From the NCBI GenBank assembly GCA_016869435.1, contig VGEB01000008.1, forward strand, positions 1-53,246: a stretch of 53,246 bases of DNA, written 5' to 3'. Positions 8,285 through 17,169 of the stretch are shown here, piece after piece. A program made the position numbers and the translations under genes. Numbering within the stretch: the stretch's first letter is position 1; each line of letters opens with the position of its first letter. A model generated the notes under the pieces. It saw only the letters and a program-made list of their open reading frames with translations, was not told where the DNA came from and did no database searches. The DNA is from Alphaproteobacteria bacterium. Its GTDB lineage: Bacteria; Pseudomonadota; Alphaproteobacteria; Rhizobiales; Beijerinckiaceae.

Positions 8285-9685
8285 ATGCAGTTGATCGTTA
8301 GGCTTGTGTTGCAGCTTGTCGGCATCACCCTTGTCTGTCTCACGCTGACCTCGGGCTGGGTGATGGTCGACGCCCATCACGCCGTGGAAATTGAAGCGGC
8401 GCGGTCCGCAGAGCGCGTGGCGCATCAACTCGAGAATCTCTACTGGCACGCCATTCTGTGGCGGGGCAGCATGCGGCGCGACAAAATTCTGCCCGTTCCC
8501 GACTGGGAGTCGCTGTCGACCCTAAAGCTCGTTTCGCCGGGCGTTTGCATCAGCTATGCGCCGGCGGGCGAAGAGCCGCGCACGCTCTGCAGTCAGCTCG
8601 AAGGCGTCGGCGCGGCGGCGCCCGCATGGTTCTCGACCGTCTATGACCGCATATTCGGCGGCCATCCGCCGATCGTTCGACTCTTGACGGTGCGCCAACC
8701 GGAAACCGGCGCGATCGTCGTCAGGGCGGACCCCGATGCGGCGATCCGGCAGGCTTGGCGGCAAATCTCGATCATCGTGAGCGTCGCGGCGTCGATGGCG
8801 GTTTGCATCTGCGCCCTCGCCGCCGCCGCCATCATTCATGCTCTCGCGCCGAGTCGCGCCATCGTCGCAGGACTGCGTCAGCTGGAGCAGGGACGCTATG
8901 GCGAAAGGCTCGACTTGCCGACCAAAGGCGAGTTCGGCCTGATCGCGCGCGCGGTCGACGATCTTGCCGAACGACTGGCGCGAACGACGGCGGAGCGCGC
9001 CGCTCTCACCAAACGGCTGTTCGAGGTTCAGGAGGATGAGCGCCGCGCGCTCGCCCGCGACCTTCACGACGAATTCGGCCAATGCCTGACGGCGACCCTC
9101 GCCTTCGCCGGCTCGATCGAGACGGCGGCGGCCCGGATTGACCCAGGAGTCGCCGAGGACGCCCGCTCGATCGCCCGTGTCGCCAAACGCATGATGACGA
9201 CGCTTCGCGACGCGCTCGCCCGCCTGCGTTCGCAGGACCTCGAGGAACTTGGACTCGAAGCCTGTCTCGTACAGCTCGCCGCGAGTTGGAATGCAAAGGC
9301 GGAGCGAACGGCCGTCGTTCATCTCAGACTGCTCGGCGACCTCGCCGACCTGCCGCAAGCGATATCGACGAGTCTTTATCGAATCGCCCAGGAATGTCTG
9401 ACCAATGCGATGCGACATGGCGACGCCGACAATGTCTATTTGCGCATCGAACGCGCCGCCTCGGAGGATGACCTCGTCGCGCTGACGGTCGAGGACGACG
9501 GCGGGGGCGACGCATCGCGCCTCGCCGCCTCTTCGGGCCACGGCATTCTCGGGATTCGCGAACGCATCGCGGCGTTTGGCGGAAGTCTCTCGATCAGCGA
9601 CGCCACGCGGGGCGTTCGCGTCATCGCGCGCATTCCGCTGATCCCCGCCGCGCCGGCGCCGATCCAGGGCCTCGCGCTCGCATGA
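8285..9685 (+). CDS. Sensor histidine kinase, MoxY/FlhS-like (HisKA_3 type)
   Basis: This 466-residue membrane kinase has a transmembrane helix near residues 5-25, a periplasmic domain to about 160 that resembles the LapD/MoxY N-terminal domain, a second helix at about 161-185, a HAMP-like linker, and a HisKA_3 domain with phosphoacceptor His261 in RDLHDEFGQ. The ATPase domain has IAQECLTNAMRH, VEDDGGG and GILGIRERI. It overlaps the downstream regulator gene as ATGA. In Paracoccus related pairs (MoxYX, FlhSR) control methanol and formaldehyde oxidation genes, which suits its place beside the formate dehydrogenase operon. The signal sensed is unknown. Confidence 0.85.
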   Translation: MQLIVRLVLQLVGITLVCLTLTSGWVMVDAHHAVEIEAARSAERVAHQLENLYWHAILWRGSMRRDKILPVPDWESLSTLKLVSPGVCISYAPAGEEPRTLCSQLEGVGAAAPAWFSTVYDRIFGGHPPIVRLLTVRQPETGAIVVRADPDAAIRQAWRQISIIVSVAASMAVCICALAAAAIIHALAPSRAIVAGLRQLEQGRYGERLDLPTKGEFGLIARAVDDLAERLARTTAERAALTKRLFEVQEDERRALARDLHDEFGQCLTATLAFAGSIETAAARIDPGVAEDARSIARVAKRMMTTLRDALARLRSQDLEELGLEACLVQLAASWNAKAERTAVVHLRLLGDLADLPQAISTSLYRIAQECLTNAMRHGDADNVYLRIERAASEDDLVALTVEDDGGGDASRLAASSGHGILGIRERIAAFGGSLSISDATRGVRVIARIPLIPAAPAPIQGLALA

Positions 9686-10326
9686 TCACGATTCTTCTCG
9701 TCGATGATCATCCGATCGTTCGAGAGGGATATCGGCGGCTGCTTGAACGTCAGCCCGGTTACAAGATCGTCGCCGAGGCTGACAACGCCGCAGACGCTTA
9801 CCAGGCCTATCGCCGGGTTTCGCCTGACGTCGTGATCATGGATCTTTCGCTTCCGGGCGCGAGCGGCGTCGAAGCCGTCCGTCATATCCGGCAATGGGAT
9901 AAGAGCGCGCGCATCCTCATCTTCACCATGCACGGCGGCGCGGCTTTTGCGCTGAAGGCCTTTGAAGCCGGGGCCTCGGGCTATGTCACGAAAAGCAGCG
10001 ACGCTGGCGAGCTTCTTCGCGCCGTCGCGATCGTCGCCAAGGGCGGCCGGGCGCTCAGCGATGACGTCGCGAGAGAGATCGCCGCCGAACGTCTGGGCGA
10101 AGGTCGCGCGCTTGTCGACGAGCTTGGCCCGAGAGAGACGGAGATTTTGCGACTTGTCGCGTCGGGCCGAACGACCGAAGAGATCGCATCCATCCTCAAT
10201 CTCAGCTCGAAGACGGTTCAAAACTATCATTATCAAATCAAGGCCAAGATCGGCGCGCGCACCGACGCCCATCTCGTCTGGCTCGCGATTGGCGCGGGCC
10301 TTGTCGGCGACGCCGCCGCGACCTGA
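9682..10326 (+). CDS. NarL/FixJ-family response regulator, MoxX/FlhR-like
   Basis: The 214-residue protein has a receiver domain with phosphorylation site Asp54 in VVIMDLSLPGASG, acidic pair Asp8-Asp9, and Lys in GYVTKSSDAGE. A C-terminal LuxR-type helix-turn-helix follows (GPRETEILRLVASGRTTEEI, then LNLSSKTVQNYHYQIKAKIG). The ATG overlaps the kinase stop, so partner and stoichiometry are clear. Targets are probably C1-oxidation genes by analogy with MoxX and FlhR; nothing in the window proves this. Confidence 0.88.
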   Translation: MITILLVDDHPIVREGYRRLLERQPGYKIVAEADNAADAYQAYRRVSPDVVIMDLSLPGASGVEAVRHIRQWDKSARILIFTMHGGAAFALKAFEAGASGYVTKSSDAGELLRAVAIVAKGGRALSDDVAREIAAERLGEGRALVDELGPRETEILRLVASGRTTEEIASILNLSSKTVQNYHYQIKAKIGARTDAHLVWLAIGAGLVGDAAAT

Positions 10327-10432
10327 TCGGCGCCGAACAGGAAATTTGCCCAACCCGATGGAGGCGATCGGCCGAAGTCGACGCGCCCCGAAGGAGCTAC
10401 CGTCTTCCCTGCAAGAAGCGCGGAGTTCGGCG

Positions 10433-10975
10433 ATGGGCAAAAGGATGCTGACACTTGTTTTCTTGACGGCGCTGATCGCCGTGGCGATCGGCGGCGCGCC
10501 CGCGCAATCGCAGTCCTTTTCGCCTCTAAAGCTCGCCGTTTTCGACATCGAACTCGACGATTTCACCGCCGGGGGACCGATCGCCGGCGAAAGCCCCGAG
10601 GAAACCGCACGCCTTCAGAAGATGACCGCGCTCGCGAAAGATCTCCTGGCCCAGTCTGGGCTTTTTGAAATCGTCGATGGCGGCGCCTCGAAGGATCAGA
10701 GAGTCGAGGATCATTGGCTGCGCAAATGCAATGGCTGCGACGCCGATATCGCCCGCGCGCTCGGCGCGGACTTGTCCTTCGTCTGCTTCTTTCGCAAGAT
10801 CAGCGTGATGGAGCAAAACCTCGAAATCCGCATCCGCGAGGCCCAAACGGGGCGGCTGGCGCATGTGTCGCAAACCGACCTGCGCGGAGAAACCGATCAA
10901 TCATGGAGTCGCGCGCTGAAGTTTCTGATCCGATATCAGCTTGTCGAGCCGGAGCTCGCGCGGCGAAAGCCGTGA
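10433..10975 (+). CDS. Secreted DUF2380/DUF3280-like protein linked to the two-component system
   Basis: This 180-residue protein begins with a signal peptide (MLTLVFLTALIAVAIGGAPAQ) and is predicted to be periplasmic. The motif KLAVFDIELDDFT, a central paired-Cys segment (CNGCDAD), and VCFFRKISVMEQNLEIRI resemble the DUF2380/DUF3280 families, which are often found beside MoxYX-type regulators in methylotrophs. It may be an accessory sensor protein, but no function is established. I choose ATG 10433 because GGAG precedes it by 7 bases; a longer frame reaches back into the regulator gene. It shares the strand of the two-component genes, 106 bases downstream. Confidence 0.65.
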   Translation: MGKRMLTLVFLTALIAVAIGGAPAQSQSFSPLKLAVFDIELDDFTAGGPIAGESPEETARLQKMTALAKDLLAQSGLFEIVDGGASKDQRVEDHWLRKCNGCDADIARALGADLSFVCFFRKISVMEQNLEIRIREAQTGRLAHVSQTDLRGETDQSWSRALKFLIRYQLVEPELARRKP

Positions 10976-11145
10976 CGGCGCAGCCCGACGTGGTTAAGAA
11001 TTACGGTTAACACTCCGCAAACGCCGCCCCCGAATCGCCCAAATCTCAGCCTATTTCAGCTCTGCGCCCTGGGGCGCTATTATATAGTCGGCGTTTTTAT
11101 GCGATCCTTCGCGCTTTAGCGACGACGGGTCATGGGGCTAAGCGG

Positions 11146-12585
11146 ATGATCTTCTCGAAGTCCACATTGATTGCGGCGGCTACCGCTCTGCTGGTTTCTT
11201 TCGGCGCCGCCGGGCCGGCTCGCGCGACCCCGTCGATCGTCATCGATGTCGCGTCCGGAGCCGTTCTCTCGCATGAGCAGGCGACCGCCTCCTGGTACCC
11301 CGCCTCTGTGACCAAGCTGATGACGGCTTATGTGGCGCTCGACGCGGTGCGCCAGGGCCGCATCTCGCTCGACACGCCGGTGATGATGTCGCCGCGCGCC
11401 TGCCGCATGGCGCCGTCCAAGATGGGTTTCAGAGCCGGTTCGGAAGTCACCCTGCGCAATGCGCTTGTCATGCTGATGGTGAAATCGGCGAACGACATCG
11501 CCGTCGCCATCGCTGAAGGCGTCTCCGGCTCGGTCGAAGCCTTCGCCGACGAGATGAACCGCGCCTCCGCTTCGCTCGGCATGACGCAGTCGGTTTGGTA
11601 CAATCCCAACGGCCTCCCCGACGAACGTCAGGTCACGTCGGCGCGCGATCTCGCCATTCTCGGCCGCGCGCTTTATCTGCAGTTTCCCGAGCACGCCAAT
11701 CTGTTCAACATCGGCGCGATGCAACTCGGCAGGCAGATCATTCCCACGCACAACCATCTTCTCGGCCGCTATCCCGGCGCCGACGGCATGAAGACCGGCT
11801 TCACCTGCTCGGCCGGATTCAATCTTGTCGCCTCCGCCACCCGCGGCGGCAGGCGTTTGATCGCCGTCGTCCTCGGCGCGCCCAGTCCCATTCTGCGCAC
11901 GGCGAAGACAGCGGCCCTGCTCGACCGCGGCTTCCAGAGCGGCGCAGCCGTCGCGTCACTCGCTTCGCTGCCATCTTCGGGCCCGACGGCGGCGCCCGAC
12001 CTGCGCGAAGCGGTGTGTCACCATCGCGGCTCCGGCGCGGCCGAATTCATGGCTGAAATCGAGGACGCGTCGGTCCCCATGGGCTCGGGCGTCCCGCTGC
12101 TCGACACGCTGAACGGCGCGCAGCAGCCGCAACGCAGCAACGCGAAGGAAATCGCGCATCTGCCGCGACCGCGTTTTGAGCCGGTTCCCGTTTATGTGGG
12201 ACGGACGCCGGGCTACGTCGGGCCTGTCGCGCGCACTCGGGCGCCGGGCGCCCCAGTTGGCGAGCAGACCGATCTCGCCGCCTATGCGGCGCAATCTGAG
12301 CCCGCCGGCGCGGACGCGTCGCCGATCAGCAAGCCGGCGCCTGACGCGGTCTCGTTGCGACGCGCCAAGCACGCCAAGGCCATGAAGGCGGCGCGCGCGG
12401 CGGCAAAGGCCGCCAAAGCCGAAGCCGCCAAACAGGACGGCGCAAGCGCTGAAGCAAGCGAGAGCGCGCCAGCCCCAAGGCCAAAGGCGGCGCCGAAAAC
12501 GGCTAAGCCGAAAGCAGCCGGCGAAACCCAGAAGCGCGCGGTCGCGCCAAAGGTTCGCTCCCCCGCCGAACCGGGCAAGAGCTGA
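11146..12585 (+). CDS. D-alanyl-D-alanine carboxypeptidase (penicillin-binding protein 5/6 family)
   Basis: The 479-residue protein has a signal peptide (residues 1-27, cleavage near ARA) and a peptidase S11 domain. Its three active-site motifs are Ser54-x-x-Lys57 in ASVTK, Ser114-Ala-Asn116 in VKSAND, and Lys216-Thr-Gly in MKTGFT. It trims the terminal D-Ala from peptidoglycan stem peptides in the periplasm. The last 180 residues are a low-complexity Pro/Ala/Lys-rich tail, longer than in E. coli DacA, and may interact with the cell wall. A 170-base gap upstream with an AT-rich TATTATATAG stretch (11091-11100) probably holds its promoter. Confidence 0.92.
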   Translation: MIFSKSTLIAAATALLVSFGAAGPARATPSIVIDVASGAVLSHEQATASWYPASVTKLMTAYVALDAVRQGRISLDTPVMMSPRACRMAPSKMGFRAGSEVTLRNALVMLMVKSANDIAVAIAEGVSGSVEAFADEMNRASASLGMTQSVWYNPNGLPDERQVTSARDLAILGRALYLQFPEHANLFNIGAMQLGRQIIPTHNHLLGRYPGADGMKTGFTCSAGFNLVASATRGGRRLIAVVLGAPSPILRTAKTAALLDRGFQSGAAVASLASLPSSGPTAAPDLREAVCHHRGSGAAEFMAEIEDASVPMGSGVPLLDTLNGAQQPQRSNAKEIAHLPRPRFEPVPVYVGRTPGYVGPVARTRAPGAPVGEQTDLAAYAAQSEPAGADASPISKPAPDAVSLRRAKHAKAMKAARAAAKAAKAEAAKQDGASAEASESAPAPRPKAAPKTAKPKAAGETQKRAVAPKVRSPAEPGKS

Positions 12586-12647
12586 AAGCGACAGCTCCTA
12601 AATTCTGGAACCGCGCGGTTTTTTCAGCGACAATGCGCGCCTTCCGC

Positions 12648-12669
12648 GAGCGGGAACTCTCTCCCGCTC
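12648..12669. promoter_or_regulatory. Inverted repeat just upstream of the CobW-family gene
   Basis: GAGCGGGA-actctc-TCCCGCTC forms an 8-bp stem that ends about 19 bases before the ATG at 12689. It could be an operator or an mRNA hairpin that masks the translation start. It does not match a zinc-uptake-regulator consensus that I recognise. Confidence 0.35.
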
Positions 12670-12688
12670 CGGCGCGAGCTCCTTCTCA

Positions 12689-13888
12689 ATGAACGATCTG
12701 ACCACGCCTGACGGCGGCCGCGCGCAGCGATCCGCGCCGCCGCCCATTCCGCTGACCGTCGTCACCGGCTTCCTCGGCGCCGGCAAGACCACGCTGCTCA
12801 ATCGATTGCTCGCCGCGCCGGCGCTCGCCGATACGCTCGTCCTGATCAACGAATTCGGCGAAATCGGCCTCGACCATCTCTTCATCGAGAAGATCGACGG
12901 CGATATGGTGCTGATGAGTTCGGGCTGCGTGTGCTGCACGATCCGCGGCGATCTGGTGAATACGCTCGAAGATCTACTGAAGCGCCTCGACAATGGCCGG
13001 ATCAATCCGTTCAAGCGCGTGGTGCTGGAGACGACCGGCCTCGCCGATCCGGCGCCGATCCTGCACGCGATCATGTATCACCCGTATTTGATGATGCGCT
13101 ATCGGCTCGACGGCGTCGTGACCCTCGTTGACGCCGTCAATGGCGAATCGACGCTCGATTCGCATGAGGAAGCCGTCAAACAGGCCGCCGTCGCGGACCG
13201 TCTCGTCATCACGAAAACCGATCTGCCGCAAGGCGCCGAGCGGCTCGACCGGCTGAAGGCGCGTCTCGCGCGGCTGAATCCAGGCGCCCTGCAGCTTGAC
13301 GCCGCCACAGGCGAGGCGACGCCGGAAGCGCTCATCAACTGCGGGCTTTACGATCTCTCAACCAAGACGCCGCGCGTGAAGGAATGGCTCAACGCCGAAG
13401 CGGTCGAAGCGGCGCAGACGCATGAACACGCCGGTCACGATCATGATCATGATCATGAGCGTCATGACGAAGCCCACGGCCATCATCGCCACGACGCCAA
13501 CCGGCATGACGCGCATATTCGCGCCTTCTGCTTTTCCGCTGAGACGCCGCTGACGCCGGCCTCCTTCGACATTTTCATCGATCTTCTGCGCCACACGCAT
13601 GGGCCGCGCATGTTGCGCGTCAAGGGAATCGTGGCGCTCGCCGACGATCCGTCGCGCCCCGTAGCGATCCACGGCGTGCAGCACGTCTTCCACCCGCCGC
13701 ATCGGCTGGACGCCTGGCCGGATGCGGACCGGCGCACGCGCATCGTCTTCATCGTCAAGGATCTGGACGAAGGCTTCGTTCAGGGACTTTACGGCGCTCT
13801 CGTCAATCACCCGGCGCCGGACAGGCCCGACGCAAAGGCGCTCGCCGACAATCCGCTTGCGCCGAGGGCGGGCGGTTTGCTCGGCTGA
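12689..13888 (+). CDS. CobW/COG0523-family metallochaperone GTPase
   Basis: This 399-residue cytoplasmic GTPase has a Walker A motif GFLGAGKTT (27-35), the family metal site Cys80-x-Cys82-Cys83 in SSGCVCCTI, a Walker B-like ENEF/ETTGLADP region, and guanine motif ITKTD. A His/Asp-rich segment near residues 243-275 (HDHDHDHERHDEAHGHH) is likely to bind or buffer Zn, Co or Ni. The C-terminal CobW_C domain is present. The family inserts or traffics metals for target enzymes; the metal and client are not evident from the neighbours. The gene ends 2 bases from the convergent antiporter gene. Confidence 0.9.
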   Translation: MNDLTTPDGGRAQRSAPPPIPLTVVTGFLGAGKTTLLNRLLAAPALADTLVLINEFGEIGLDHLFIEKIDGDMVLMSSGCVCCTIRGDLVNTLEDLLKRLDNGRINPFKRVVLETTGLADPAPILHAIMYHPYLMMRYRLDGVVTLVDAVNGESTLDSHEEAVKQAAVADRLVITKTDLPQGAERLDRLKARLARLNPGALQLDAATGEATPEALINCGLYDLSTKTPRVKEWLNAEAVEAAQTHEHAGHDHDHDHERHDEAHGHHRHDANRHDAHIRAFCFSAETPLTPASFDIFIDLLRHTHGPRMLRVKGIVALADDPSRPVAIHGVQHVFHPPHRLDAWPDADRRTRIVFIVKDLDEGFVQGLYGALVNHPAPDRPDAKALADNPLAPRAGGLLG

Positions 13889-13890
13889 TT

Positions 13891-15213
13891 CTATTTTTCC
13901 GAGCGGTTGAAGAAGGCGAAGGCGCGCTGCTCGAAAATTTGGATGGCCTCAAGCCAGTGAGGCGGGAGTTTGGCCAACGCGCCCGACGCTTGCGCAGAGA
14001 ACCAATCCGCGACGGCGTGAGCGACAAATGATGCGCCGCTCTCCAGTCGCGATTGTCTTTGGGCGCCGCGAAGCCAGAAGGCCATGGTCGGGAACGCCGT
14101 GACGGTCACCATCGCGGCCCCGACGAGCGCCGAGGCGGTCTCGGGCGCCAACTGACCTCTTCCCATGCCGAGGTAAGTCAGCGCGACGACCAGCGGCAGG
14201 GTGCTCGACGACAGCAGCGCGAACGCCGGCATGTCCCGCTCGGGCAATGTCCCCTTGTAAAGATTCAGCGGCGCCAGGCGAATGAGCAGGAACGCCACGC
14301 AAAAAACCGCGAAACGCGCAACGCTCGCCGGACTCGAAACGAGCGCGGGGAAATTGAACGCCGCGCCGCTCTCGATGAAAAACAGCGGAATCAAAAAACC
14401 GGAGCCGATGGCGGTCAAACGCTCTTCGAGAATCTCGGCCTTGGTGCCGTGCACCAGCGCCGCGACGGCCATGCCCGCCATGTAGGAGCCGACGACAAGC
14501 TCCATGCCGAGCCGATCGGCGAATGAGACGAAGCCGAGCAGGATGACGAGCGAGATCCGAATGGGAAGAAGCTCGCCGTCGCCAAGCCAGCGGACGACGC
14601 TGTCCGCAAGGCGAACGGAACGCGCCCTCTTGAGAAAGAAGATCGCTGCGAGTCCGATGGCGATGAACAGCGCGCTCAGCAGCGTCTGATGCAAATGATG
14701 ATTATGTTGCGCGAGAACGATCGACGCGAGAATGAGCGGCGCGATTTCGCTGACGGCCGCGATGCCAAGGAGATAATGGCCAAATTCGTCATCGAGTCCC
14801 CCGGCCTGCCGCAACATGAGGATCAATATGCCGAAGGCCGTGGTCGGCAGGATCAGCGCGACGAGAAGCGGCGCCTCGACGAGGCCGATCAGGTAAAGCA
14901 GTCCCGAAATGACGATCGAAAGGCCCAAGGATACGAGCCATGCATAAAGTCCGAGTCGGAGCGGCCTGCCGCTGATGTCCTTTTGGTTGAACTCGAAACC
15001 CGCCTGAAAAAACAGATAGACCAGTCCAAAATCCCTGAGAAAGTTGAGCGCGCTATCCTCGCTTATCAGCCCCGCGCCGCTCGGGCCGAGAAGCATCCCT
15101 AAGAGAAGTTCGATGGCGACGATCGGCGCGCGCGCGAACACCGGAATTCGGTTGAGCAGCGGCGCGAGCACGGCGATGCAGGAGATGACAAAGATCGTGT
15201 GGAATTCAATCAT
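13891..15213 (-). CDS. Cation:proton antiporter (CPA2/KefB-like)
   Basis: This 440-residue protein consists of about 12 hydrophobic helices with a Na_H_Exchanger fold. Features include IELLLGMLLGPSGAGLI, LVYLFFQAGFEF and PLFFIESGAAFNF, typical of monovalent cation/proton antiporters of the inner membrane. No TrkA-N nucleotide-binding domain follows, so it is shorter than KefB/KefC and closer to the GerN/NapA type. The ion (Na or K) cannot be told from sequence. It is convergent with the CobW gene and divergent from comF. Confidence 0.85.
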   Translation of the reverse strand: MIEFHTIFVISCIAVLAPLLNRIPVFARAPIVAIELLLGMLLGPSGAGLISEDSALNFLRDFGLVYLFFQAGFEFNQKDISGRPLRLGLYAWLVSLGLSIVISGLLYLIGLVEAPLLVALILPTTAFGILILMLRQAGGLDDEFGHYLLGIAAVSEIAPLILASIVLAQHNHHLHQTLLSALFIAIGLAAIFFLKRARSVRLADSVVRWLGDGELLPIRISLVILLGFVSFADRLGMELVVGSYMAGMAVAALVHGTKAEILEERLTAIGSGFLIPLFFIESGAAFNFPALVSSPASVARFAVFCVAFLLIRLAPLNLYKGTLPERDMPAFALLSSSTLPLVVALTYLGMGRGQLAPETASALVGAAMVTVTAFPTMAFWLRGAQRQSRLESGASFVAHAVADWFSAQASGALAKLPPHWLEAIQIFEQRAFAFFNRSEK

Positions 15214-15394
15214 GAGACGACATTCTCCTGATGGGCGCTTCGCACGGCGCGCGCCAGTCGCCAGAAGCCTTACCGGACAAGCGATTCTTTTCCTGCGCCA
15301 TACAATGCGTTAGAGTTCCGTCTCTGCTCAACCCCGATTTCACGAAGCGCAGGGCGACACGATTTCTTCCCTCGCTGGAATACATGCGCAAATA

Positions 15395-16198
15395 TTGAAT
15401 TGGAATGACCGATTGAGCTGGGTTGCACCGATCAAGCGGCGCGCGGTGACGAGCCTCCTTCGACCCCTCGCATGGGCGGGGCATGCGCTGCTCGACCTCG
15501 TCTATCCGCCGTCCTGTCTCGTCTGCCGAAAGGCCGTCGCCGCCCATGGCGCGATCTGCGCCGAATGCTGGCGCGACATCGCCTTCATCGAACGTCCCTA
15601 TTGCGAGCGGCTCGGCACGCCCTTTGAACGCGACCTCGCGCAACCGGGCTTGATCTCTCTCGAAGCGGCGGCCAATCCGCCCGCCTTCGGCCGCGCCAGA
15701 GCCGTCGCGCGCTACGACAGCGACAAGGCGCGCGCCTTGGCGCATCGGCTGAAATATTACGACCGGCTGGAGCTCGCCGGGCCGATGGGCCGCTGGATGG
15801 CGCGGGCCGGCGCCGAACTCCTCGCCGACGCCGACGTGATCGTGCCTATCCCCTTGCACCGTTTGCGCCTTTTGGCGCGCCGCTTCAACCAGTCGGCGGC
15901 GCTTGCGCAGGCGATCTCGCGTGAAAGCGCGGTTCCGGCGGAGATGACGGCGCTTGAGCGCGTCAAGCCGACGGCGCCGCAGGTCGGCCTGACGCGGGCG
16001 CAGCGCGCCGCCAATCTTTCCGGCGCATTTTGCGTCCCGCCCGAACGCGCCGATGCGATCGTCGGGCGCAATGTCGTGCTCGTGGACGATGTGCTGACCA
16101 CCGGGGCGACGGCCAACGCGGCGACGCGCGTTTTGCTCAGGGCGGGGGCGGCGCGCGTCGATCTTCTGGTCTTCGCGCGGGCCGTGACAAGCGCGTAA
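15395..16198 (+). CDS. ComF-family phosphoribosyltransferase
   Basis: The protein (up to 267 residues) has an N-terminal double zinc finger, CLVCRKAVAAHGAICAECW, and a type I PRTase domain with PRPP loop VVLVDDVLTTGATA. Other family marks are HRLKYYDR and RRFNQSAALAQAI. ComF is needed for DNA uptake in competent bacteria; in alphaproteobacteria it is also required for GTA uptake, though this link is from other species. The start is uncertain: the frame opens with a TTG at 15395 without a strong ribosome binding site, and a start inside the first 30 codons is possible. It leads a tight group with glutaredoxin and DUF1178 genes. Confidence 0.85.
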   Translation: MNWNDRLSWVAPIKRRAVTSLLRPLAWAGHALLDLVYPPSCLVCRKAVAAHGAICAECWRDIAFIERPYCERLGTPFERDLAQPGLISLEAAANPPAFGRARAVARYDSDKARALAHRLKYYDRLELAGPMGRWMARAGAELLADADVIVPIPLHRLRLLARRFNQSAALAQAISRESAVPAEMTALERVKPTAPQVGLTRAQRAANLSGAFCVPPERADAIVGRNVVLVDDVLTTGATANAATRVLLRAGAARVDLLVFARAVTSA

Positions 16199-16219
16199 GG
16201 CCCGGCGTATAAGCGCGCC

Positions 16220-16492
16220 ATGGTCCCCCGCATCGAAATCTACACCACGCCCTCCTGTCCCTATTGCGTCGCCGCGAAACGGCTGCTGACGCAAAAGGGC
16301 GCCGAATTCGAAGAAATCTCGGTGGCGTGGGACCCGCTCGGACGCCGCCGCATGAGTCAGCGCGCCGACGGCCGCTCGACCGTGCCGCAAATCTTCATCG
16401 ACGACCGGCACATTGGCGGCTGTGACGATCTTTACGCCCTCGACCGCGATGGTGAACTGGACGCGCTCCTCGCCGGCGGCGCGCCGGCATGA
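16220..16492 (+). CDS. grxC: Glutaredoxin 3 (dithiol)
   Basis: The 90-residue thioredoxin-fold protein has active site Cys13-Pro-Tyr-Cys16, glutathione-binding TVPQIFI with the cis-proline, and GGCDDLYAL near the C-terminus. It reduces protein disulfides and mixed glutathione disulfides in the cytoplasm. The length is normal. It follows comF by 21 bases and its stop overlaps the next start as ATGA, so comF, grxC and the DUF1178 gene are likely one operon. Confidence 0.94.
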   Translation: MVPRIEIYTTPSCPYCVAAKRLLTQKGAEFEEISVAWDPLGRRRMSQRADGRSTVPQIFIDDRHIGGCDDLYALDRDGELDALLAGGAPA

Positions 16493-16887
16493 TCCGCTAC
16501 TCGCTCATCTGCGACGCGGGCCACAGCTTCGAAAGCTGGTTTCGTGACAGCGCCGGATTCGAACAGCAGGCCACCGAAGGGCGGATCTCCTGCCCTTTTT
16601 GCGACTCGACGAAAGTCGCGCGCGACGTGATGGCGCCCAATGTCGCCAAGCAGCGCGACGGCGCCGCGCGAGAACTGCGCGCCAAGCTGCGCGATTTGCA
16701 CGACACGGTGGTCGCGCATACGGAAGACGTCGGCGACCGCTTCCCGGAAGAAGCGCGCGCGATGGAGGACGGCGAAACCGAGCGCCGCGCGATCCGCGGC
16801 CGCGCCACGTTTGAAGAAGCCAAGGCGCTGCTCGAAGAGGGGATCGAAATTCTGCCGATTCCGGGTCTGCCCAGCGACGGCAATTGA
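16489..16887 (+). CDS. DUF1178 family protein
   Basis: The 132-residue protein begins MIRYSLICDAGHSFESWF and has ISCPFCDS, giving the paired metal-binding cysteines of the DUF1178 N-terminus. The rest is charged and ends with EEGIEILPIPGLP, also conserved in the family. No function is established. Its genomic association with glutaredoxin is common in alphaproteobacteria. Confidence 0.88.
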   Translation: MIRYSLICDAGHSFESWFRDSAGFEQQATEGRISCPFCDSTKVARDVMAPNVAKQRDGAARELRAKLRDLHDTVVAHTEDVGDRFPEEARAMEDGETERRAIRGRATFEEAKALLEEGIEILPIPGLPSDGN

Positions 16888-16959
16888 CGCGCGCCTCTTC
16901 TCCTGCACAAGGCAGAATGCGCGCCTAACGTCACTCCCAAAACGCAGCGCTTTGCACGA

Positions 16960-17162
16960 TGTCATTCCCGACGCGCGCAGCGCAATCGGGAATCCAGAAA
17001 AAACCAATCATGCCTGGCGTTGCTCTGGACTCCCGATCAGGCCTGGCCTGCCGGCGCAGCAATGTGAGTCGTCATGCGAGCCGCAGGCGAAGCAATCCAG
17101 ATGCGCCTCACGATAAATCCGGATTGCTTCCGCATCGCTTCGCTCGCGTCGCGATGACGGCA
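16960..17162. repeat. Mosaic of dispersed intergenic palindromic repeats
   Basis: The gap 16888-17169 holds no gene but several repeat units. ATTCCCGA (16964-16971) pairs with TCGGGAAT (16986-16993). Further on, GTCATGCGAGC and GGCGAAGCAATCC near 17073-17100 pair imperfectly with GGATTGCTTC, CGCTTCGCTCGC and GATGAC near 17122-17160. The same units recur at 21460-21494, 32742-32815 and 34176-34207. These look like REP-type elements common in Rhizobiales genomes. Confidence 0.7.
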
Positions 17163-17169
17163 GCTTCGC

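Noticed and set aside
10991-11011. Possible CtrA site (GGTTAAGAATTACGGTTAAC)
   Set aside because: The two TTAA halves are 9 bases apart rather than the 7 required by the consensus.
12601-12630. Intrinsic terminator after the DD-carboxypeptidase gene (AACCGCGCGGTTTTTT)
   Set aside because: The stem is at most 4 bp with a 4-base loop, too weak to call.
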